NCBI GenBank assembly: GCA_032358255.1
Contig: JAULBX010032367.1
Coordinates: 98,548-162,547, forward strand
Reading direction: 5' to 3'
Origin: Heterotrichella gracilis
Taxonomy: Eukaryota; Sar; Xanthophyceae; Tribonematales; Xanthonemataceae
Length of the DNA stretch: 64,000 bases
The position numbers and the translations under genes were made by a program. A model generated the notes under the pieces. That model had not been told where the DNA came from. It saw nothing but the letters and a program-made list of their open reading frames with translations, and did no database searches. This document shows positions 24,037 through 33,575 of the stretch, piece by piece (position 1 is the first letter of the stretch; every line of letters begins with the position of its first letter).

Positions 24037-26866
24037 TCACCCTAACCGCGCCACATAGATGTTGCCCGATGAGCACAGCCCCGCCACCACGTCGCTCTCC
24101 GCTGCACGCGCCAACCCAAGCCAGCGCGCATCGCCCCGGAACGACACGCCACGTGGCGCACCCTCGGGTGCCCCACTGTAAGGGGGGGGGTTCATGTGCG
24201 GTCAGCGGGGCAGGTGTGGGGTCATTGGAGGCGGTGATGGGTGCAGGGATGTCATCTCATCGAAAGGCAGTGGCTGTGGAGGGATTGGCACAATGCGTCC
24301 AATGTTGCTGAATGATCTTATCACACGATAGGGGCATGTGGTGGTACTGGCCATACAATATGCCAAACATACCTACCATTGGCTAATATGGGATTGCACT
24401 CCTGATGCTCACAACGCACACACTGGCCCACTGCCCACGCGGCCCATCCCATTGCGATGCATCCAGTGGCTAAAGACATGGGCTGCAAAACCGCACCACC
24501 AAATACCCCTCCTGCCCCCACCTGTCCCCTGGCCCCTCCTCTTTGCTGCCAGTTCCCCCCTTGGCAGGCGAGTCCCACCGCCCGCACAGCACCTCGTAGT
24601 CCCACCCCGCCACGTAGGCGTAGTGCGGGTTGGCCACCGAGAAGTTGAGGCTGGTGACCTCGTACTTGAGGCAGTTGGTCCAGCGGTGCACCACGCACCA
24701 CTTGCGCGGCTCCCACGCAAAGACCGTGCGATCCGACCCGGTGGCGCCTGCGTGGGTGGGGTTAGGTTGGTGTGGTACGACATGCTGTGTGGTTTGTTAA
24801 AGGGTAACTTGGCCCTAGAGTTTGTGACAAGGGGAGGAGTTGGCATGTCCCAGTGGTGGTATCAGACCCTTGCAGATGGGTGCAAGGGGGAGCAGGCATT
24901 GCTGTGGGAAAAGCAATATACCTGCAAAAGCAAGTAAATGCAATGGATCCGTGAACAGTCGGGAGCCGTCAGGAGCAGCACTGGGCCGCGCAGCAGCGTA
25001 CCTAGCGCCAAACTGGTGGGGCAGTAGCTGAGCGCAAACAGGCGGTCCACCGCAGGTCCCCCCCTCAGCCGCTGCACTAGCCCCCCACGCTCCCCCGCCC
25101 GCGCATCCCACAGCGTGACCTGACCCCCCTCGGCCAGCGCCAGCAGCTGCGCGCCCCCCCCAGCAAACTCCGGCGGCAGGAACGTAAGCGCAAATGGGTT
25201 GTTTGTAGTGTGGAAGGTGCGCACCGGCACCTCCTGGTCGTACAGGGTCATGTCGCGCGCGAAGCAGCGCGCGGCGGCGGCAAAGGCGGGCTGCTGCTGG
25301 CAGATGGAGATGCCCGCCCACCCGGCCTCCCTGCACACACAGCAGGTGCTGATTTACCAATTGTTATCTTATAATTTATTTTTTAATAATGAAATCTACT
25401 AAAAAAGATATCTACCGTATATATCCGTTTGAATATTTTTTGTCTATTTTCCCGCCTATTAATTTGAGAAATCTCCGTCTTTTCCTTATATGCATGGAAT
25501 GCATTTATGGACCCACATGGGCATAGACGCATACATGAGTCATATAACATGAGCAATAATCCCAATCACGCAACGCTGTAACTCTCACCCGCCATTCCTT
25601 GCCTGAAAATGTCTGTCGGGTGGATGGAGTATGATGGGCCTGGCTGCCCTGGCCCCTCGCCAGCATCCCCGTCCAGGTGCGACACAACGGCGCGGCCATA
25701 CGAGTCAATGGTTGCCAGCACATGGCCATCTGCAAGGGGCAGCAAGCACCGGTATGGTCAGCACTGTACATCTAGCAGAGGCCCTATACTATTCATTCAT
25801 TCTAGCAGAGGCCCTATACAACACTTATAATGAACAATGATAAACTATAATTGTTATTTGCCCGTGCTTTTCAATTTCCAATTTTCGAGGCGTCCTGTTG
25901 CCAAGCCATTGCTAGCAATGCTCAACAACAGGAGCTGTAGCTCATTAATGATGCAATGTGAGCTTGGTTGCAGATGACACATAATTGTAGGCAAATGGCG
26001 CGCCAAGCAGGGTGCGAGTCCTTGAATATTTGCCACACACACGTGTTCCTGTGCGCTTGCCATGCCCACCTCCTGCTTGTGCCAGCACCACGTCCTGCAC
26101 CTCCCCCCGATGAGCTATGTGCTCCAGACGCACACCAGGCGTGTCCTGCATGGCCAAGCAAACATCTTTTGTATGTCCGTAGAGGCGCGCAGGAATGTTG
26201 TAGAATGACGCAATGCCATGACTGTTGAGTCAAAATCCAATGGCCAACAGTCCCTCAAGGCCCAGGGCAACAGGTGCACCCCCAAGGCTCTGCCAGTGGC
26301 ACAGGCGGCGCTACCACTGCTCACATTGTCGTCCATTACCCCAGTCAAGGCCCTACCTGCACCGCTGATGGCAGGTACACCCCCTCCTTGCCCAGGCTGA
26401 TGGCCCCCGCACCCGCACCCAGGTCCACAGGCAATGCGTACACAGAGGGACCGCTGGCAGCGTACACCGTGCAGGAATCGCCACTGCCATGCGCCTGAAG
26501 GCACATAGGAACCCACACATCGCCTTGGAATATGCGGGGAAAGCAGTCTCCAGGCACGCATATCCGCATATGCATGCATATGCCAATCCATGCATGTAAC
26601 GCATGCGACGCATGGCAACAAATGATGCATGCATTCGCTGTTGCCATCATCCATGTGAGCTCGACATGGCTTTGCGTTTACGGTGTATATGCTCCAGTAA
26701 GGGCTAGTACAAAGGTTGTGTGCCTTGCCTGTACTGCCACATGGCAGCTGTGGGCAGCGCCGGGTGTGGTTGGTGTGCCAGCCAGTCCGGTTGCTTTGAC
26801 TAGACACTGGAGCTCTGGAGGGTTGCCCACGTCCTCTCCTGCGCGGGCCTTCTTATGTGCAGACAT
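24037..26866 (-). CDS. WD40-repeat protein
   Basis: The 390-residue model has exons 26866-26729, 26494-26357, 26145-26070, 25729-25603, 25330-25002, 24747-24522 and 24175-24037, with all phases closing. WD-like blades are seen as AHGSGDSCTVYAASGPSVY, HRGEVQDVVLAQAGDGHVL with IDSYGRAVV, LLALAEGGQVTLWDARAG, GATGSDRTVFAWEP, YVAGWDYEVLCGRWD and a final CSSGNIYVARLG. Such proteins are beta-propeller scaffolds; I cannot name the subfamily. Two introns use GC-AG ends (donors after CAG at 26729 and after AG at 25603, both GCAAGG), needed to keep frame. An additional exon in the 26200-26340 interval is possible but not required. Confidence 0.75.
25781..25820. repeat. Short direct repeat in a WD40 intron
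   Basis: The string tctagcagaggccctata occurs twice within about 30 bases. Confidence 0.7.
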
Positions 26867-27426
26867 GTTGAGTGCCAGTGGTGGTACAGTATCTGGTAGT
26901 ACAAATACTGGGCGCACGTGTATTTTACAAGGATGCTCTAGACTGTTTGCACCATACACACAGCTAGCAGCAATACTTGAAGCTGAGAACACAATGCTGG
27001 GTAGGATAAAGGCAGAAGGGTAGCGGAGTACAAGATTTTGGCCTAGCTTTGTGTTTCACGTGTGCTGCAGCAAGTGGTCCAAGAATGCCACCAGCAGTTG
27101 TTGAACCAAGTTTGAAGGCAGTATGGAACCAGCACTGGTTTATGAAGGGACTTACGTCTATGAAGCATTCTAATGCCGTTTATACAGAGGACAATTTGTC
27201 TCATGTCAAAGTGTTTCCCGCCATCCACCCACTTTTTCCCAGCTTTTTTCATGCCTATTATACTCCCGTGACTGCGCAGCCACGAAACATCTATAGAAAC
27301 ACACACGAGTTTCCTAGCCACAACCTCGAGTGCATGCGCCCAACGGACCACTGCCAAACTCGCGTTCAAGCACACCTGTTTGTCCACCAGAGCTTTTGAA
27401 TAGCAACTTGCCAGTGGCGTTCCAGC
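26867..27426. promoter_or_regulatory. Divergent promoter region, WD40 gene / CPN20
   Basis: A 560-base gap between divergent start codons. A minus-strand frame across 27040-27669 is the shadow of the CPN20 first exon, not a gene. Confidence 0.5.
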
Positions 27427-30015
27427 ATGGCATCCAGCAGCATGTTGCACACGCAGAAGCACAGCTTTGTCAACAGCCAAATCCGGCCCTCCAGGGCGAA
27501 TGCATCGGTCAGGGCAAAGACTTTGACGAGGGCAGCAGCCACCATCCCTTTGCCTAAGTCCATCACAAAGGTATGGGGTGGGATGTGCAGTACTATGGGT
27601 GGGTTTGATACCACATTCTAGAACCTGGCTGCAGTACTCTGGCTCCTCCCCCCTACCTGTACTGCCCAAGTATTGCCCTCCTTTCTATATAACTACCATT
27701 AGCATATCTAACTACTGGCTGTGACTTGGTCTGCTGTACAGTGTGTGCAACGATGCATATGCAAGGCGTTCTAGTACTCTGCCTAGTAGTGGCGCACGCT
27801 GTCTCTGCACCGTTCTGCCTCTCCTTGCGCACCGGTGTGGACAGATATTGACTGGTTTGGCCAAGTGGGTGCACCGCCACTGGGGAATAGATATGAACTG
27901 CCCGCTGCTTGCTAACCATCAGCTGCTGTGCGCAGCTTGAGCCCAAGGCCGACCTGGTGCTGTGCAAAGTGGCCAGTGCAGAGGAGAAGACAGTGAGTGG
28001 GATTCTGCTGCCAGTCTCCGCACAAAAAAAGCCCACCTCAGGTACCCTCATTCACCTAAGTGCACAGCTGTCGCCCTCCCAGGGCTGCCCTGCATATAGT
28101 AACAGCCAAAACAAGATTAGTGTGTCTTTTTGCAACAGCGCATTGCAAGCCACCTCCATGTCTTTTTGCAACAGCGCATTGCAAGCCACGTATGTTGCAA
28201 GACAGGGACACTGATAATGGGTCTACAGGGCCCACCAGCACACCTCATCCGCACATGGCATCGCCAGCCTGTGCATCCACGCCACACTCTCCACACACAC
28301 CCCTCGTCGACCCCACCCCGCCCCCCGCAGGCGACGTGGTGGCCCTGGGAGACGGCCGCGTGCCAGGTGGCAAGCTGCACCCCTTCCAGCTGTCTGTGGG
28401 CCAAACCGTGCTGTACAGCAAGTGGGGGCTAGGCACCACTGAGGTGGCGCTGCAGGACGAGGAGTACATCCTGATCAGGGAGGACGACCTCATCGGCATC
28501 ATGCCGCACAGCAACGCCATCGCGGACGACATCCCCGAGATGCAGCCTATGGGTGACAGGGTGCTGATGAAGGTGGGTGGGTAGTAGGGTGGGGCTTGGG
28601 TGCAGGGGAGGGGCTTCTTTGGCACCCATTAGTCTGCCCAACTTTTATGTTTGGTCGAAGCCTGTCAAATGCATACTCCGGATGGCGGGTGTGCATGTAC
28701 AATTTGCACAACCCCGCCATGCTCCACGGCGCATGTGCATGAAACCATCCATGGCCATGGCTGTGTGTGGGGTCCAACAGCATGCACACGTGGCGGTGGT
28801 CGGGGTGCTGCGACTGTGCAGCCTGCTGCTGCAAACACATTTTCAGCCCACTTACCGCCTGTAAACGGACTTGCATGTGCAGGCCCTCCCATGCTGCACA
28901 CCGCTGCTGCCGCATGCACCCACCCCTCCCATGCCGCATACACCCACCCACCCATGCGCCATGCACCTGACGCCGCGCCGTGGCTGCTGCTGTGCCCCAG
29001 GTCCAAGAGGAGGCTGACGTGACTGTGGGGGGTGTGATGCTGCCCGCCAGCGCCAAGGAGCGGCCCAACATGGCGGTGGTGGTGCGCACCGGGCCCGGCA
29101 AGATCAAGGACGGGGAGCGGGTGGCCCCCAAGGTATGCGGACGTGTAGGGGTGGGGTTCTACGGGAACTGGTGTGCATGTGTGTGGTGAGGGGGTTACGG
29201 GGGTTGGTGTGCATGACGTGCACATGAGGCATGTGCAATTCAGGCAGGTATGCGGTTGCAAGTGGGGCCCTGGCAAGATCAAGGACTGGGAGCGGGTGGC
29301 GCATAAGGTGTGTGCATGTACACCGTTGAGGGTTTGGCGTCTGGCAACATCAGCATGTACACCGTAGGATTCAGATCATGTAGATTTGTGCAATGCATGG
29401 CTGATGTGGACCAGAATGATGACTTCAGCAACAACTTTTGAGTTTTACAGTGATTTTCCACACGAGATTTCTGACTGGTCCACTGTCCTTACGCCCGGTA
29501 AAACAGCACGCTGCCAGTGAATAGCTGATACTTTCAGGTTAGGCATGAAATCTACCATTAGGGGCAGCTGGATGCATGCCATGCAGGTCCCCGTTACCCT
29601 ACCTGGGTCCAGGTAAAAGAGGTTGCATGATTAGCAAACCTCACCCAAGGTACTACTGCAGGCCTGCACCTGGCTCATGCTCTTCCCTCCCTTGCCACCA
29701 CACAACGGGGACTATCATGGTAATTGTTATCCCCCGAGCCTCGGTTCGTGGACTGGGGTGAGGCATACCCAGGCATGCTCATCTGGCTTCAACGCTGGAA
29801 AATGCATATGGGTAAACCACCTGACTGCACCCCATTTCCCCCCACACACACACATACCACCATCACCCACCCACCCACCACCACACCGCCACGTGCAGGT
29901 CAAGGCGGGGGACAAGGTGCTCTACTTCAAGTACGCGGGCGACGCCATGCAGACGCCAGACGGCACACCCTACGTCGTGGTGCACGAGAGCGACATCCTG
30001 TGCAAGACAAACTAG
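27427..30015 (+). CDS. CPN20: Chloroplast co-chaperonin CPN20 (double GroES)
   Basis: CPN20 caps the plastid Cpn60 chaperonin, which folds Rubisco and other stromal proteins. Exons: 27427-27570, 27936-28041, 28331-28572, 29001-29132 and 29899-30015; 246 residues with all phases closing. Exon 1 is a Ser/Arg/Ala-rich transit peptide (MASSSMLHTQKHSF). Two tandem GroES modules follow. Module 1: KADLVLCKVASAEEKTVSG, GILLP, GDVVALGDG, VGQTVLYSKWG, EYILIREDDLIGIM. Module 2: MGDRVLMKVQEEADVTVGG, VMLPASAKERP, KAGDKVLYFKYAGD, YVVVHESDILC. The length and two-module layout match plant and algal CPN20. Intron 2 carries a tandem repeat and intron 4 carries a stray copy of the end of exon 4. Confidence 0.95.
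28125..28195 (+). repeat. Two-copy tandem repeat in CPN20 intron 2
   Basis: A unit of about 35 bases (tgtctttttgcaacagcgca, then ttgcaagccac) occurs twice in tandem. Each copy holds a pyrimidine tract plus a caacag acceptor-like site. Confidence 0.85.
29263..29315 (+). repeat. Copy of the 3' end of CPN20 exon 4 inside intron 4
   Basis: The segment gccctggcaagatcaaggac followed by a diverged GGAGCGGGTGG...AAGGTGTG matches the end of exon 4 and its donor (about 29089-29140). The copy keeps a donor-like AAG|GTGTGT. It is a partial direct duplication within the intron. Confidence 0.85.
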
Positions 30016-30964
30016 GGTTTTAGGGCGCGGGCGTGGAGTCTTCCTGGGGAAGGCGTCGCGTGGTACACTGTGGGGGCAGTTGTCGAAGGATTGGAAGGAG
30101 GGGAAGGGCAATTGCTGTTACATTGATGGTGCAGCATTGGGGGTTATTGGCGGCAATCACGGTGGTGCAATAGCGCCAGGGCCAGGCAAAGCATACAGAG
30201 CGGGCTCGAGCAGGGCTCAGCATTAAGGGCCTGGCTGGAAGTAGGCAGGCAAATCAAATGCGAATCAATGCAAGGCAGAGGTCAAGCGCCTTGGGGTGCG
30301 GCATGTCAAGGTGGCATGCAGGCCACCTTAGTGTCCAGAATTGTCTACATCGTTGCATAACAGTTGTTGATTTGACAAATGACGTAATGAGGGGGAGTGG
30401 GGCCGCCCCAGGCTGTGGAGAGGGGGTGATTAATGGAAAGGGGGAAGTCAGCAACATTCCGCGGTGGCATTGCTGATGGGTGCACTGCAGAGTCTTTGCT
30501 AAGCAAGTGGCGCCCTCAGCGCCAAATGCGACAACCTGCCGGGGCACGTATGGGCACAGGTTTGAACACTGGCGCAATGCGTCATGCCATTAATGTAACC
30601 GTTACACGGAGCAATTTGAAATGCCAATGACTGTTCAATAGTGAACTGTGCTGCCCATTGCCTCCAGGCACAAACAAACAACCAAACAAAGGTCAGGATA
30701 TTGCTGATGTGCATTCAGCAACTGCAATGCAGGACCCGCCCAGCTCCCCCGCCATGTACTAGGTCAAGTGGCTTGCATATGGACACACTCACTTGCACAT
30801 GCACCACCCCCCTTGCGCCCGCCACCCACCAGGTTGAATGGGTTGCACATGGACACCGCGGCCTGCAGCGGCGTGCGGTCCTCCTCCTCCCCCACAACGA
30901 ACGAAGCAATTACCCCCGCCCCCTAGGTACCCTGCTCCAGTCGTCTCATCACCTGCTCGTGCGT
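30016..30964. other. Convergent 3' region with orphan gene fragment
   Basis: Between the CPN20 stop and the stop of the two-TM gene. Apart from the hydrolase fragment at 30706-30895 I see no coding signal. Confidence 0.45.
30706..30895 (-). pseudogene. Orphan fragment of EMB8-like hydrolase exon 3 plus donor repeat
   Basis: In the minus sense this encodes GEEEDRTPLQAAVSMCNPFNL, then donor GTGGGTGGCGGGCGCAAG. That is nearly identical to the 3' half of exon 3 of the hydrolase (35528-35590) and to its flanking intron. A second, diverged donor copy (GCCACTTGACCTAGTACATGG) follows, as in the parent locus, and both loci share a gcattcagcaac stretch further downstream in the minus sense. There is no surrounding gene for it, so it is a duplicated fragment. 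Confidence 0.8.
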
Positions 30965-32286
30965 CTATGCTTGAGGGCGCTTGACGTCACCACCCCGGGT
31001 GGGCGAGTAGACAATGGTACAGGCCCAGCCCATGGTGGCCAGCATCATCAGGAAGATCACTGCCGTTTCAGCATCGTCAGCAATGATGGCCTGCGCCTGG
31101 ACAAGGGAGTGGGCTTGAATATGATTGCGACATCAGAGTTTATTTGACACATGTATAGCAGGGTACCAAATATCACAAGCATATAAAGGTGCACTACCCA
31201 GCACAGCTCACCCTCGCCTTGGCGGCCTTGAGCTTCTCAAGCGCTGCCTCCTTGGCCTGATGCTCCGTCTCAAGCTCTCGGCGAAGCGCCCTTATCTCTG
31301 GCGTCTCTGATACCTCTGACATGGTTGTAAGTCCTGCACACAACCACACGGTGCACTGCTTGTGTTTGCACTTTGTACATTTTGTGAGGGTGTCCCATGT
31401 CAAATAACACACAAGCCAACGAGACGCAGATGACAATAGGGCAAAGGGTGGACTGCCGATATGGCTTTGAAGTCCACCTGTCTCACATGCACAATTCTGA
31501 CATACTTACAGAGAGCCTCCTAGGCCCAAACTATGTACCCACCAATCGCGCCCGCCCTGGCCGTAGCAGGGCGCGTGCCCGCCCACACCCCACACCCGTA
31601 CACCAGTACCACCGCGACCAACACCCTTTGTAGCGGGGGACCACCAGGCGGCACCACCGACTGCTGCGCAACACACACTGGCGTGAGCACAGCTGGACAC
31701 AACCAGCTGGAATCTACAGGGCACACACCACAAGGCAACCACTCTATTCTTGCAATAATCCATTCCATGTCACTCACCACTTGCACCGCCTCCCTTTCAG
31801 TCATGCCAGCTGAGATGCTGGCTGAGGTGCTGGCTTGAGCTGCAGTATTTGGCCCCTGCACAGATTGGCCCCAAGTGCTGAGAGCAGGGTATTTTGTGCA
31901 CTCAACAGAGGGGTTTTCAAGGACTTTTCAAAGGGTAGTCCCAGGGTCAAGGACAATCACCTGCAGCTGTGCCTCACACTTCGAGCCACGTGTCCTCCTT
32001 GCTACTTCCCATCTGCAATACTACTTTGCTGTGATAGGTTGCTAGTACACTGAGTCACTGCTGCATAAGGACAGCCTGTGGCACACCAAACCGTAGTGAC
32101 CAGCCCATAGCCACCAGTACCTGGCACAGCGATGGAACCAGCACTTCGCCAGCGGCCGTTTGAGTGTGCACCCACAGGGCATGACGGCGCCCTCATCCCA
32201 GCTTTAAGCGTTGTGGTGATGCCCAGAAACATTTGGGCGCCTTCAGACTCAAAGAACCTGCGCTGTGCCAGCTGGGTAACGGACAT
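30965..32286 (-). CDS. Small membrane protein with two TM helices and coiled-coil loop
   Basis: Not recognised. The 187-residue model joins exons 32286-32176, 31855-31778, 31663-31543, 31333-31212 and 31096-30965, and all phases close. Seen in order: a short N-terminus, a Ser/Ala-rich linker, a first TM segment (LVAVVLVYGCGVWAG), a charged helix (IRALRRELETEHQAKEAALE), a second TM segment (AVIFLMMLATMGWACTIVY), and a short basic tail (GGDVKRPQA). An organelle or ER membrane location is possible but not shown. The first exon is the least certain; ATG 31322 inside exon 4 could start a shorter one-TM protein. The orphan hydrolase fragment lies just beyond its 3' end. Confidence 0.5.
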
Positions 32287-33575
32287 GTACCTCAAGTGCT
32301 CAGTGTTTTCGCTGCTTGTTGGAACGTCGGTGTTCAGATAAGCCCACTTTTAGGAAAGCCGGAGGACACGGAAGCGAGGTCCACGCGAGTACAGGTGAAG
32401 GTAGCAACATCTATGTACCGACCAAAGAGATATACCTTCACATGCATGCATTAGGGTTTCAAGGCCGTGGATAGGGTTTCGGGTGCATGCAGTAGCACTG
32501 GGCAGAATACACAATAACACGCTGTTGATGAACAGCCCAGATAGATGGTCTCCCAATTTGTTCTCGCCCATGTCATTACATTAAAGCATGTGTATTTAAC
32601 CCCAGGAAGATCCAGATTGAACCCCCCCATGCTTGCACCGCACACCTCGCTGCCAATCACCACACCACATGCCACACCGTGCTCCCAGCCGAGCGCAGTG
32701 CACCCACCGCTGTCAAGGACTCAACAGCACACAAAAGCCTCAAGTTGATTGAACCCCTGTACTACACTGCACGCCACTGCAACTCAACCTTCAGAAGCCG
32801 CTCCCAACACTGATGAATTACCCTGGGTCGCGCAGGGTTTCTCCAAAACTTGGAACCCTACACTCTGGAACCTCGGCATGTGGCACCTCTGCCCCTTCCC
32901 AGCAGTGACATCACAAGCCTTCTATCGGAAACCCTAAACTCAAAACCCTACACACTGCCGACACGTCGTGCCACAATTGATAGAAGGGACTAAAACGCTC
33001 TGCAAGCTTGTTCAGCACAAAGGGCAAGGCAAGGGCAATAGCATTCTTTAAAGGAAAACGTTGCCGACCCAGGATTGAAACAGATGTGGGTGGCAAGGAT
33101 GCCGGGGACGGTGAAGTAACAAACAGAATAATGGGATGCTGCATGTTCTTGCACACACTCAACGAGGGCTGTGCGGCCGTCGCTTCCTGTGCCATGCATT
33201 GTCAGAATGTACAGCCAGATGGTGACATTGCGACAATGCATGCCTGGTTATGGCAAAGCACTGCCCATTCATGTTGGTCAGATACGTGGTAATCTATGGT
33301 AGCTAGGAAAAAAATCCCAAATGTCATTGCAAATCTCAGTGCTCTATGGTTCACATGCAATTCATCGCAAGTCTGGCCACGCAGTGGACTGCCAGCATTC
33401 AAAAAATACTGTACCTTCCGGCAAAGCCCCGGCACTGGCATATCAACACCACCCAGTACACGCCAAACCCCAGCCCCCTCAACAAATCGCATATCCCAGC
33501 TCAGCAGCCCCTGCCCCCCTGCCCCCCACCCGCCTGCTGCTGCAGCTACTGCGTGACTCCCCCGTAGAGGGCCTA
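32287..33575. other. Unassigned stretch between two minus-strand genes
   Basis: Open frames on the minus strand at about 32911-33195 and 33202-33579 contain protein-like stretches (for example NAIALALPFVLNKLAERF) but I could not join them by splice phase or match a family. A degenerate telomere-like tract lies at 32930-32950. The region should include the 3' UTR of the hydrolase and the promoter of the two-TM gene. Confidence 0.35.

Noticed and set aside
27043-27669. Minus-strand 208-residue open frame resembling a membrane protein
   Set aside because: It is the antisense shadow of CPN20 exon 1 and flanks; the plus strand encodes the transit peptide that joins in phase to the GroES exons.
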